Source: SAR324 cluster bacterium (GTDB taxonomy: Bacteria; Bdellovibrionota; UBA2361; JAAZON01). From it: a DNA stretch of 8,863 bases. Shown in pieces: positions 1 to 7,820 of this stretch. Made by a program: the position numbers and the translations under genes. The stretch lies in contig JAAZON010000436.1 of assembly GCA_012797725.1 (NCBI GenBank), positions 1 to 8,863 of the forward strand, in the 5' to 3' direction. Under the pieces are notes generated by a model. The model was not told the origin of the DNA. It worked only from the letters and a program-made list of their open reading frames with translations, and searched no databases. Numbering within the stretch: position 1 is the stretch's first letter; every line of letters starts with the position of its first letter.

Positions 1-1082
1 TTCTTACAGTCGACTATCCACCAACTATCGTTTCGCAACCTTCATCAAAATCTGTAACAGCTGGAAGTTCAGTTACTCTCTCTGTTTCGGTAACTGGCAA
101 ACCTGCACCAACTTTCCAGTGGAAGAAAAATGGCACGGCGATCAGTGGAGCAAACTCCTCAAGCTATACTTTTATAGCGCAAAGCGAAGACAATGGAGCA
201 AGTTATACTTGTACAGCAACAAACTATGCTGGCTCTGTAACAAGTAATGCAGCTGTAATTACAGTTAATATAGCTCCAACAATTACACAACAACCGGTAT
301 CGAAGACTGTGACCCTTGGTGAATCGGTAACATTTTCGGTTATAGCGACTGGAAGCTCACCTCTTAGTTACCAATGGAGAAAGAATGGAGTGGCGATTGG
401 GGGTGCGACAGCCTCGGCTTATAGTTTTACTCCTCAAGAAGCCGACAAGGGAGCTAAATATAGTTGTGTTGTTAGCAATGCTGTTGGAAGTGTGACGAGT
501 AATGATGCTGTATTAACGGTAAATATTCCGCCATCAATTACAACACATCCTGCTTCGAAGACTGTAAACGTTGGAAGTATTGCGACATTTACCGTGGTAG
601 CGAAAGGAGATGCGCCTTTAAGCTATCAGTGGCAAAGGGATGGAGTAAACATTTCAGGTGCGACTTCTGATTCTTATTCGATTACAGCAGCAGCAACTGA
701 CAATGATGCGCTATTCCAGTGTGTGGTTAAAAATGCATACGGGTCTGTGACTAGTCAAGCAGCGAAGTTGACAGTCAATGCGCCTCCTGTAATTACACAA
801 CAACCGGTATCGTTAACCGTGAGGGATAACTCCCTATATACTTTTTCTGTGACTGCCTTAGGTGCTGGAACACTCTCTTATCAATGGCAAAAAAATGGAG
901 TTGATATAACAGGTGCAACACTGCATTTTTTCACTGGAACAGCGACTTATCAAGACAATAAATCAACATTCCGCTGTGTCGTTCGAAATGAATTTGGCGA
1001 AGCTTTGAGCAATGAAGCAGTTTTAACGGTTCGAAGGGCGCCAATAGCTCCATCTGAACTTAAAATAATCGAAGCTAAGTGA
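1..1082 (+). CDS. Ig-like domain repeat protein, C-terminal part (5' end outside window)
   Basis: The frame is open from the left edge (first full codon at 3) to TGA at 1080-1082, so the N-terminus and any signal peptide are missing. Four immunoglobulin-like modules are visible, starting at proline codons 21, 276, 531 and 786. Each has the C-strand Trp (FQWKKNG, YQWRKNG, YQWQRDG, YQWQKNG), a Ser/Gly-rich turn and an F-strand Cys (YTC, YSC, FQC, FRC) followed by an N..G.V.S..A..TV G-strand. This matches bacterial Ig_2/Ig_3-type domains, usually found in secreted or surface proteins for adhesion or carbohydrate binding. The B-strand Cys is absent in all four, so the canonical disulfide cannot form. 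After module four only about 14 residues remain (RRAPIAPSELKIIEAK), with no LPXTG, PEP-CTERM or other sorting signal that I can see. GTG at 309 is internal to the frame, not a start. The family assignment is firm; the specific function is unknown. Confidence 0.85.
   Translation, partial: LTVDYPPTIVSQPSSKSVTAGSSVTLSVSVTGKPAPTFQWKKNGTAISGANSSSYTFIAQSEDNGASYTCTATNYAGSVTSNAAVITVNIAPTITQQPVSKTVTLGESVTFSVIATGSSPLSYQWRKNGVAIGGATASAYSFTPQEADKGAKYSCVVSNAVGSVTSNDAVLTVNIPPSITTHPASKTVNVGSIATFTVVAKGDAPLSYQWQRDGVNISGATSDSYSITAAATDNDALFQCVVKNAYGSVTSQAAKLTVNAPPVITQQPVSLTVRDNSLYTFSVTALGAGTLSYQWQKNGVDITGATLHFFTGTATYQDNKSTFRCVVRNEFGEALSNEAVLTVRRAPIAPSELKIIEAK
21..1040 (+). repeat. Four tandem 255-bp Ig-module repeats
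   Basis: Four coding repeats of exactly 255 bp (85 codons) begin at 21, 276, 531 and 786. The fifth boundary falls on a proline codon at 1041. The F-strand cysteine is TGT in all four copies, at 210-212, 465-467, 720-722 and 975-977, again 255 bp apart. Most DNA identity has decayed, but 22 identical bases remain between copies two and four (281-302 and 791-812). An 11-base match also remains between copies two and three (300-310 and 555-565). This fits duplication of a fixed-length unit without later indels. Confidence 0.8.
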
Positions 1083-1334
1083 GCGTCTCAATGTTGGAAC
1101 TGCTTCTGCTTGAGTTCGTCGTTTTTACTAAAATGGCAGTTGTCTTTCTGTAAATTAAAGCTTGAAGGGAGAATCAATTTTCACGTTGACGACATTTCAA
1201 GGCTTCTTCTAATTTCAGTTAACGGAGTCAGGAAGGCTATTTCCGGAATCAGTGAGGCAGAAAGCCGAGGGCAGTTAGCCCTTGAGCAGACTGCAGAGAG
1301 TGGATATCCCAGTGAATAACTTTGGAACCTAGAG
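1083..1334. other. Convergent intergenic gap, no supported gene
   Basis: This is the gap between the ends of the Ig-like protein gene (+) and the MoxR gene (-). The frame of the Ig gene stays open after its TGA for 79 more codons, to TAA at 1317-1319. A TTG-started frame of 69 codons (1110-1319) lies in it. The encoded residues show no Ig pattern or other family I recognise, and there is no convincing ribosome binding site. A 5-bp hairpin (AGGGC 1268-1272, GCCCT 1278-1282) lacks a T-tract, so no terminator is called. It may be a decayed gene end or plain spacer. Confidence 0.4.
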
Positions 1335-2318
1335 CTAAATACCCTTTCGAATTAACTTCTCAAGGCTTGGGGCCATAATCTCTCTAAGGAAAGAAATAGG
1401 ATCGCCGTTGCCGCCGTGGAAGCGCAAACGATGCATCAAAACGAAAGGCGCTAGCGTCTTTAAATCGTCTTCGTTTGCGTAATCTCGCCCCTGAAGTAGC
1501 GCCCACGCTTTTATAGCTCCCTGAAGCATAAGGGCCGCACGAGTCGATGCACCAAATTGTATAGCGGGGTTTTGGCGGGTGCTTTGAACAATTGCAACAA
1601 TTGCTTCACGCATCGCAGGGCTCAAATGGACGGAGTTACAAAGCTCACGAGCTGATATGATATCACTTCTGGTGCATATTGGTCGGATGTTTTCAATCGA
1701 GCTTTGGATTTCGTGATGTTGTTCAAGAATTTCCACTTCGGTTTTTGCATCTACGTATGACATGGGAATTTTGAGCAGGAAACGATCGAGTTGCACCAAG
1801 GGCAGGGGATATGTGCCAGCAATATCCAAAGGATTCTGCGTTCCAATAACAAAGAAAAGTTTATCCAGGGGGTAGGTTACGTTATCAATAGTAACCTGTT
1901 TCTCTGCCATACATTCCAAGAATGCCGCCTGTACTTTCGGTCCAGTTCTGTTGATTTCATCCGCAAGAACAACATGGGCAAAGATTGGTCCATGGAGAAA
2001 ATGAAAATGACCGGTTTGGGCTTCAAAAACATTAACACCGAGAACGTCTCCTGGAAGCATGTCTGGAGTAAATTGAATACGACGAAAAGGAAGAATATAC
2101 TCTTCGGTCGCGCTGCCTGAATCTTTTGCGATGAGGTTTCCCAGGCTTTTACTAAGAATGGTTTTGCCTGAGCCCGGATAATCTTCAAGAAGAACGTGAC
2201 CATCCGCAAATAGCGCGGTAAGCACAAGCCGAATAGTATCGTCACGACCTCTGATAATTTTGCTCAAAGCGCCACGGAGTTTTTCGCCTGTCTCGAATGC
2301 CGAACTAATATCAGTCAT
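1335..2318 (-). CDS. MoxR-family AAA+ ATPase
   Basis: This 327-residue protein is of normal MoxR length. Walker A is DYPGSGKT (46-53; Asp instead of the first Gly is common in this family). The MoxR signature FTPDMLPGDVLG is at 83-94, Walker B VVLADEINR at 116-124, and the helix PKVQAAFLECMAEKQV at 127-142. Sensor 1 is GTQNP (159-163), the arginine finger region QLDRF (176-180) and sensor 2 GASTR (256-260). The catalytic set is complete, so it should bind and hydrolyse ATP. The family is thought to act as cytoplasmic chaperones or remodellers for partner proteins encoded next to them, often VWA or DUF58 proteins. Here it is the last gene of the DUF58-transglutaminase-TPR operon, 29 bp after the TPR stop; that gap holds a small AT hairpin (2334-2348). 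The ribosome binding site is weak (GAGAATC). The stop is TAG. Its client is not shown by the sequence. Confidence 0.95.
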   Translation of the reverse strand: MTDISSAFETGEKLRGALSKIIRGRDDTIRLVLTALFADGHVLLEDYPGSGKTILSKSLGNLIAKDSGSATEEYILPFRRIQFTPDMLPGDVLGVNVFEAQTGHFHFLHGPIFAHVVLADEINRTGPKVQAAFLECMAEKQVTIDNVTYPLDKLFFVIGTQNPLDIAGTYPLPLVQLDRFLLKIPMSYVDAKTEVEILEQHHEIQSSIENIRPICTRSDIISARELCNSVHLSPAMREAIVAIVQSTRQNPAIQFGASTRAALMLQGAIKAWALLQGRDYANEDDLKTLAPFVLMHRLRFHGGNGDPISFLREIMAPSLEKLIRKGI

Positions 2319-2347
2319 AATTGATTCTCATTCATTATTGTTAATAA

Positions 2348-3628
2348 TCATTCCATATTTTCTGAAAATACCGAATCTGAAAGTTTATTAATAGCCTCTT
2401 CCAGAGTGCTTCCAGTTACAGTTTTGTCCTTTACTTTAGGATCTTGTGATTTAAAGCTCAATTTAAAGCCATTGTCCAAACTCATTAAGGTTACTAAGTA
2501 AGGAAGTGTACGTGCTTTTTCCACAAAAAAAGGGCTCTTAGTCATTAAGCTTTCTGGAAGACTAACATTCTCGCTCTGAATGTTTACTGGGAGCTTTAAT
2601 CCATAATTTCTCAAGGCTCCTGGTGAAATTGCAAGAATCTTTTGCGCTATATGGCTATAGTCCGGGTTCTGCGGACTGGTCTTTCGGATGCTGAGCATGA
2701 GCGCATGAATGTACATCAAGTGGTCATAAGGAATACGCATTTTTGGAACTATCAGGCCAAGAAGTTGAAGACCCTTATCTTCTAATCTATTTTCAAGGTA
2801 GCTTTCGGCTAGATATAAATTGTAATAAATATTTGCATGTTCACGACTGTCGAGACTTTTGAGATTTTTTATCTTCAATGTGAGCATTGAGGGAGGATAG
2901 CCCGATAAAAGCTCCCCAAATGTGGGGTATTCGATCAAGCTGTCAGTGTTTCTGATATATAAGTCTTCTATGTCATTTAAATCTTCTGCCAGTATCCGCC
3001 TTGCTTGACGGAAATACCAAGCAGATTTTATCCAGTTAAAAAATTTGATTTTTTGCAGGTTTATATAAGAAAAAGCAGAATCAGAGAGGGTTGATTCCAG
3101 ATGATGATTCTTGTAAGCATAGGCCTGCCCTAAGGATATAAACAGCGCAACTTCTAGATCTTCCAAACTTGAGCCTATTTTGCCAAACCATTGGCGCTTT
3201 TCAAGGGCATCATTCAGGTAGTTTAGTGATTCATCAATGTTTCCAGCATGCAGAGCTATGCGTCCTCTTGCCAGTGCAACAAGGGCCTTGTGCTCTTCTC
3301 CATTTCTAAGAGGATATTGAGCAACACAAGCTTCAAAGGAATCCATGGCCCGTTTCGCTGCAGGAAGATTTAATTCATCAATGTAAATGAGCGCGAGATT
3401 TAAACTTGGTAGAACATGTTCACATCCATCAGGCAGACTTGTGGCTCGAAGCCAAGAACGCTCAGCATCCTCTTCTCTAAAAATTTCTTTGTATACTTCC
3501 CCTGAATTGTTAAGTGGAGTGGCTGGTTGTCCAATTCGTCCCATGGAAAGTTCATAGGTAATAGCTTCCCGAAAAACCTTCAAGGCAGCTTCCCGCTCCC
3601 CGTGCATTGATAACAATATTCCAAGCAT
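2348..3628 (-). CDS. TPR protein, C-terminal portion of an interrupted gene
   Basis: This 426-residue frame starts inside a TPR helix (MLGILLSMHGEREAALKVF), with LG and AA..F at the consensus TPR positions. It lies in the same phase as the 213-residue frame upstream, separated only by TGA (3641-3643) and four sense codons (R-T-L-N) that complete the first TPR helix. I therefore read it as the C-terminal two thirds of one ancestral gene of about 644 codons. Further helix-turn-helix repeats are seen at about residues 36-65, 73-104, 113-142 and 157-175. The part after about 220 is not recognisable. It ends with a small Lys/Asp-rich segment (about 375-426). There are no membrane segments. The ATG at 3628 has no Shine-Dalgarno sequence. 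If made separately it would lack a signal peptide and stay in the cytoplasm, unlike the full protein. It could arise by reinitiation or readthrough, or be a dead fragment. Confidence 0.7.
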   Translation of the reverse strand: MLGILLSMHGEREAALKVFREAITYELSMGRIGQPATPLNNSGEVYKEIFREEDAERSWLRATSLPDGCEHVLPSLNLALIYIDELNLPAAKRAMDSFEACVAQYPLRNGEEHKALVALARGRIALHAGNIDESLNYLNDALEKRQWFGKIGSSLEDLEVALFISLGQAYAYKNHHLESTLSDSAFSYINLQKIKFFNWIKSAWYFRQARRILAEDLNDIEDLYIRNTDSLIEYPTFGELLSGYPPSMLTLKIKNLKSLDSREHANIYYNLYLAESYLENRLEDKGLQLLGLIVPKMRIPYDHLMYIHALMLSIRKTSPQNPDYSHIAQKILAISPGALRNYGLKLPVNIQSENVSLPESLMTKSPFFVEKARTLPYLVTLMSLDNGFKLSFKSQDPKVKDKTVTGSTLEEAINKLSDSVFSENME

Positions 3629-3643
3629 ATTAAGAGTGCGTCA
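3629..3643 (-). other. In-frame TGA splitting the TPR gene
   Basis: On the minus strand the codons read SEP-TGA-R-T-L-N-M-L-G. The frames on both sides share phase (4282 and 3628 differ by 654 = 3 x 218). The stop sits at about position 1 of a TPR repeat whose helix A continues directly into the downstream frame. The base after TGA is C, a context known to be leaky. I see no convincing SECIS-like hairpin downstream. A C-to-T change of CGA (Arg) is one simple origin. Confidence 0.75.
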
Positions 3644-4282
3644 GGGTTCTGATGCGTCTTCGACTCCTTGCCTGGCAACTTTTATGGCTTCCTCAATTTT
3701 TCCAAGTTTCATCAACACCCAAGCTCTGGATCCGGAGTACCAAGGTGCTGTGTAGCCGTAACTGCTAAATTCATCAAGTGTGCGGAGAGAGCCGTTATAA
3801 TCATCCAAATTTAGACGAATCTGAGAAATCAAATAAAGTAATTGTTGATGAGACATCCGATCGCCGGTCTCATTATAGGGTGGATATCCTTTTGTTTTAT
3901 AAAAAAGATCGAGGGCTCGTTTCGCATATTTTAAAGAAAGGCGGAAATGCCCTACGTGATCTAAATAATAGCCTGAGAGCATTAAATGGGCTCTATAGTC
4001 TAAAGGGTCTCGTTGAAGAGCCCTTAGTAATTTTGTACGAGCATCAAGCAGCCTTTCATCGTCAAGCAAAACTGCCGCTTCAAGGATAAGTTGCTTTGCG
4101 CTCTTGTCTTTGTCCCCCTCTTCATTCGTGGTTATTTCAAAACTGCTATTGTCAAAGGGATCGAAAGGATCCAAAGTCTCTGCTTTTAGCTCGTGAGCGC
4201 GAGTTAAAAGACAGAAGATAAAGCTTAGTAGTAGAGTCGGAAGCTTGGGAATTTCGAATGTAGGGCGCATGTAAATCGTCAT
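3641..4282 (-). CDS. TPR protein, N-terminal portion with signal peptide
   Basis: This frame has 213 residues before the TGA. The N-terminus looks like a Sec signal peptide: a hydrophobic core PTLLLSFIFCLLT (15-27) and a plausible cleavage site after ELKA (34), followed by an acidic linker with a DPFDPF repeat. TPR-like helices follow at about 62-92, 97-126, 144-171 and 180-207. The mature protein would sit in the periplasm and scaffold partners. The start at 4282 overlaps the transglutaminase stop as TAATG and has a good Shine-Dalgarno sequence, AGAGGGGG (4289-4296), six bases upstream; a second ATG at 4270 is possible. The C-terminus ends at the in-frame TGA, so this is probably the front third of a longer TPR protein continued in the next frame. 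TPR proteins are regular members of MoxR-DUF58-transglutaminase loci. Confidence 0.75.
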   Translation of the reverse strand: MTIYMRPTFEIPKLPTLLLSFIFCLLTRAHELKAETLDPFDPFDNSSFEITTNEEGDKDKSAKQLILEAAVLLDDERLLDARTKLLRALQRDPLDYRAHLMLSGYYLDHVGHFRLSLKYAKRALDLFYKTKGYPPYNETGDRMSHQQLLYLISQIRLNLDDYNGSLRTLDEFSSYGYTAPWYSGSRAWVLMKLGKIEEAIKVARQGVEDASEP

Positions 4283-6504
4283 TACCAGCCCCCTCTGCTT
4301 AAAAAGCGTATTAATGAGTTTGGATTAAGGAATGAAAGTAAACGGATTAAGAATTTCACTTTTTTCAATGAATTAAGACTTTCCATGCCATTCTTAACTA
4401 ATTCATTTTTCTCAGTACCCTTTAGTCCGTCTTTAGAATAAACGAGAAGATTTAGCTTGTCTGTTAAAGCTGTGAAGTTGATCTCACTTGTTCCTGCGAT
4501 GCGCCTTGAAAATTCTTCTCTTGTTTCACCTTCTGTGCGGAAGTAACCCAAATCCATCAATCGAGCTATTATTGATCGATACAATCTTTTAAGAGTTTTC
4601 TCGGGAGAGGAAGGTAAAAGCCAGCCATAAATAAGAAAGACCTTAAGGAAGAGTAGAACGCTTAAAAGTCCAATTACTCCTATCAACAATTGCCTTTTTG
4701 ACGGAAGAGTTATGTTTATAAGATTGCCTTCATCGCTACTTGCCTCACCTTTGAGAATGTCTTTAGGAAGTATTAATTCCCCGGGCTCAAGCATTTGCAT
4801 TAGTTCTTCAAGCAGCTTGGAATCAACAGGGGTCTCTGCATGGCTTTCCACTTTCTCTGGCTGTACATCAAAGGGGATCCAACCCTTGCCTTGTATATAG
4901 ATCTCAGACCAGGCATGTCTGTCACTCATACGAAGCAGGATGTGTCCATCTTTTGATTGGCTTAAATCGGTTAAATAACCAGTCCCTATTCGCGCTGGAA
5001 TGCCAAGTGAGCGAAATAAATAGACCATTGCATGGGCAAAATGCACGCAATATCCCCTTAAGTCACCGAACAAAAATGGAGCCACGGGATCGTCGTCTGG
5101 GCTAATATTATGGTTGGGTGTTAATGTATAAGTTGCATTCTTTGAAAACCAGGCCGAAATAGCCCTGGCCTTTTCAATAGGAGAAAGCAGGTGACCTGCT
5201 ATTTTTAACGCGAATTCCTTATAGCGAGGATCTGGGTGTTCTTGGAGATAGAGGTCGCTCTCTTTTATGGACCACCTTGGATCTCCAACGGTTGCGTCTG
5301 ATAATTTGTCTAGTGAAAAAGTTGGCACAAGAGATGTGGCCTGATATGCCAGGCGAAAACGCTTAACATTTGGATTCTTCAGTTGTTTGAGAGAGATTGG
5401 ATAGTCAATAGCGAAGGCTTCTTTGTGATCGGCCAGCAGATATATAGATTGAACTAGAGCTTTTCGCTCTTGTAGCTCATGATCTTCCTCCCTTGCATAT
5501 TCATATCCTGGGGAGATGTTGCTCACATCTTTGTCAAACTCGTGTGGGGCTATTACCAGTTCTTTGCCATTGAATTGGGAAAGGGCAGTTTCGCGAAGAT
5601 AGAGCATGGGAGTGAAAGGATTCTCTTTGTAATCTCCTTCCAGTCGAACTAAAGCAGCGGGCTGATTGGTAGTGCCCAATGCAGAATGAAAACCCAGCGG
5701 ACTTAACCCCTCCCTGCTCTCTTGGCCTACACCATTTGCAATTCGAGTAAGTGCTACCTTGTTATAAAAGCCATATACTCCTCTTCCAATTACAAAAAAC
5801 AAGAAGATGCCGGCAATGATTGTTGTTAGGGCTGAAAAAAACCATCGAGAAGAACGGTGTACAAACATCTTTGTGTGCGTTTCATTTGCAATTGGTCTTT
5901 CTGGAAGAGTGGCGCAGTAAAAATACATAAGAAGTGCGGTAACTGCTAACAAGCCTATCCATATTAAGAGTTTCAACTGCTCAAGACTTAAGTTCCAGGA
6001 TAGGGTGTTGATTATAAGTGGTGCGTCGAAATGATAATTCCTATGGGCTGACAATAGGGTTACTATTATAAAGACGAAGCAAAGAGCTTCTAGCGTTAGA
6101 ATCTGGCTAAAGCGCCAGAAATACCAAGTTGTGAGGGCGGCAATGGAAAGATAAAGGAGGAAGACTTTTGCATGAGAAAAGAATACAAAAGATCCAAATA
6201 CATCCCCGCTGGAATTTTTTGATAACTCGAGTAATCCTTCAATCCAAAAAAGAGCAAGCCAACAAAGAAAAATTAGCAACCAAAAACTAAGGCTTCGAAG
6301 TTTTGAAAACGCTAATCTTGAAGCAACGATAACACCGATTGTAGTCCCAATGCCTAGCAAAAGGGGGTTAGTTCCGGGTTTAACAAGACTGTCGATTACA
6401 AAGATTAATAATATGAAAAATGCGATGCGGAACAGCAACACAAGAAAGAAGGCCAAACGGTTGCATTGAGGATCGAAGATATTCTTGTCAAAGATTAGCT
6501 TCAT
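4282..6504 (-). CDS. TgpA-like membrane transglutaminase (DUF3488/transglutaminase-core/DUF4129)
   Basis: This is a 740-residue inner-membrane protein. About seven hydrophobic segments lie at 16-41, 46-66, 73-94, 113-131, 137-152, 177-197 and 221-246. A large periplasmic part then carries the transglutaminase core: Cys486 (RGYCVHFAHAM), His530 (SDRHAWSE) and Asp546 (WIPFDVQPE), a complete Cys-His-Asp triad. An eighth membrane segment (606-630) leads to a cytoplasmic DUF4129-like tail with LYRSIIARLMDLGY and GETREEFSRRIAG (641-671). This order matches TgpA of Pseudomonas and relatives. The substrate is unknown; the fold may cross-link, hydrolyse or bind envelope peptides or proteins. I chose ATG at 6504 over TTG at 6525 because it overlaps the upstream stop as TAATG, the same arrangement as the downstream junction, and gives MKLIFDKN. 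It has no strong Shine-Dalgarno sequence, so translational coupling is likely. It lies between DUF58 and TPR genes. Confidence 0.92.
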   Translation of the reverse strand: MKLIFDKNIFDPQCNRLAFFLVLLFRIAFFILLIFVIDSLVKPGTNPLLLGIGTTIGVIVASRLAFSKLRSLSFWLLIFLCWLALFWIEGLLELSKNSSGDVFGSFVFFSHAKVFLLYLSIAALTTWYFWRFSQILTLEALCFVFIIVTLLSAHRNYHFDAPLIINTLSWNLSLEQLKLLIWIGLLAVTALLMYFYCATLPERPIANETHTKMFVHRSSRWFFSALTTIIAGIFLFFVIGRGVYGFYNKVALTRIANGVGQESREGLSPLGFHSALGTTNQPAALVRLEGDYKENPFTPMLYLRETALSQFNGKELVIAPHEFDKDVSNISPGYEYAREEDHELQERKALVQSIYLLADHKEAFAIDYPISLKQLKNPNVKRFRLAYQATSLVPTFSLDKLSDATVGDPRWSIKESDLYLQEHPDPRYKEFALKIAGHLLSPIEKARAISAWFSKNATYTLTPNHNISPDDDPVAPFLFGDLRGYCVHFAHAMVYLFRSLGIPARIGTGYLTDLSQSKDGHILLRMSDRHAWSEIYIQGKGWIPFDVQPEKVESHAETPVDSKLLEELMQMLEPGELILPKDILKGEASSDEGNLINITLPSKRQLLIGVIGLLSVLLFLKVFLIYGWLLPSSPEKTLKRLYRSIIARLMDLGYFRTEGETREEFSRRIAGTSEINFTALTDKLNLLVYSKDGLKGTEKNELVKNGMESLNSLKKVKFLIRLLSFLNPNSLIRFLSRGGW

Positions 6505-7820
6505 TAGACTATTATAAGTTCCCAATTGCTCTTGTTACAGATCTCAAAAAATTCCCGCATCTTTTCAACTTTTATGAAAGATTTTGGAGATGTTTGATGC
6601 CAAAACAGAGAGATAAATTTATCCTTTAGAGTAGACGGACTTGTGCGAAGACTTGTGATATCTCTCTCTTGAGAGATTACAAAGACTGGCTCGATCTGTC
6701 TTGACGAAATAAGGGATGTAAGTTGCAAAAGCGTATCAAGCATTCCAGGCGTCGCCAGTCGTTCTTGCGACATAAAGAAGAGAATTTTCACTAAGCGCGT
6801 ACTATTTAAGCTCTTTGAAATATCATTTATGAAAGTCCTTAAGGAGCCCAGAACATCTTCAATAAGCCAGGCTTTTTCTATGAGCATATCCAGAGCCTCT
6901 TCTGCGTTTTTTGCATAACATTCTTCTGTAAAGGTGCTAGCCCCGAGGAAAGGTTCTAAATCCAAATCCTCCAAGAGACGCATGTAAGCCACTGCTTGAC
7001 TGCAAGGAGAGTCTTCGTGTTCGTTTGCTATTACAAATAAAACCACTTGCCACTCGGGGCTAAAAGAGGCCTCCGGATGACGAGAAATGAGCTCTCTGGA
7101 TTTGGCGTATACTTTCCAAAGTATTTTTTTTATGCCATCAGAAGGATGATAGCGCTTCAGATCAAAAGGTTCTCCATGTCGGTTTGTCACATCAATCGCA
7201 ACATCTCCACTTCTATGGCAAGAGCTCATAGGTGGTACTGGACTACAATCGATCGGAGCAGGTTTCACTTTGAAGGCATGTTGGCAATCTAAATCCCATG
7301 TGAATTTACTGAACGCAAACTGATCTCGCAGTTTGCATTCACATCGCAGAAGTTTCCATACCCCACGGTGGGGGAAATTGAGAGAAAGATGAAGTTGGGC
7401 AGGAGCTGATGCAGTTCCGGAAATTAAAAAAGGAGGAATTGGAGATTCCGAATTATTGAATACAAATCTGAGTTCGATTAGAAAAAAAGGAAACAAGTAC
7501 CTCTTTGAGATTTTAAAAAGTCCTTGGTAGGGTCTACCAGCTATTATCCCCTCATCTAGAGGAAGAGGGGATGTTTCAGATGAGGCAAAAGATAGAGTCA
7601 AATTCTTTTTGAGGAAGATCCCTTGAGCAACCACAAGAGCTGCGGTTGTAAGAATTAGAAAAAGGAGCGACAACGCGAGAACGGTTGCAATGATATCAGC
7701 TTGAAAAAAGGCAGGAACCGCAAGAAGATAAAGCCCCAGAAGCAGCAACAGAAAACCTCGCAAGCTAAGAATAACTTGCGCTTCCTTTGTAAGCAGAACT
7801 AATCGTTTGAGTATTCCCAT
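6504..7820 (-). CDS. DUF58 domain-containing membrane protein
   Basis: This 438-residue protein is the first gene of the operon. Two adjacent hydrophobic segments near the N-terminus (22-39 and 43-70) anchor it in the inner membrane. A beta-rich region follows, then the DUF58 signature at 216-250: GEPFDLKRYHPSDG with ILWKVYAKSRELISRHPE, equivalent to the family's 'G.EF..LR.Y..GD..R.I.WK..A....L...E'. After it comes a VWA-like strand (QVVLFVIANEHED, 258-270) in which the usual metal-binding Asp of DxSxS is not seen, so metal binding is doubtful. DUF58 proteins are nearly always encoded beside MoxR ATPases and transglutaminases, and are thought to be partners of MoxR. The ATG at 7820 has no clear Shine-Dalgarno sequence and lies inside CATATG, next to a duplicated promoter-like element. 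The TAA stop (6504-6506) overlaps the next start. Confidence 0.9.
   Translation of the reverse strand: MGILKRLVLLTKEAQVILSLRGFLLLLLGLYLLAVPAFFQADIIATVLALSLLFLILTTAALVVAQGIFLKKNLTLSFASSETSPLPLDEGIIAGRPYQGLFKISKRYLFPFFLIELRFVFNNSESPIPPFLISGTASAPAQLHLSLNFPHRGVWKLLRCECKLRDQFAFSKFTWDLDCQHAFKVKPAPIDCSPVPPMSSCHRSGDVAIDVTNRHGEPFDLKRYHPSDGIKKILWKVYAKSRELISRHPEASFSPEWQVVLFVIANEHEDSPCSQAVAYMRLLEDLDLEPFLGASTFTEECYAKNAEEALDMLIEKAWLIEDVLGSLRTFINDISKSLNSTRLVKILFFMSQERLATPGMLDTLLQLTSLISSRQIEPVFVISQERDITSLRTSPSTLKDKFISLFWHQTSPKSFIKVEKMREFFEICNKSNWELIIV

Noticed and set aside
1268..1282. AGGGC/GCCCT hairpin as terminator for the convergent genes
   Set aside because: Only 5 bp and no T-tract on either strand.
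1110..1319. 69-codon TTG-started frame on the plus strand
   Set aside because: No ribosome binding site and no recognisable family. It is simply the tail of the Ig gene's frame after its stop.
1791..2245. Open frames overlapping the MoxR gene on both strands
   Set aside because: They lie inside a gene with a complete AAA+ motif set and encode no recognisable protein.
3626..3643. TGA as selenocysteine codon
   Set aside because: No convincing bacterial SECIS hairpin follows; only a weak AT stem is seen, and TPR proteins are not known selenoproteins.
6505..6525. TTG at 6525 as start of the transglutaminase
   Set aside because: ATG at 6504 overlaps the DUF58 stop as TAATG, the same junction as seen downstream. 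The TTG start adds seven unremarkable residues.
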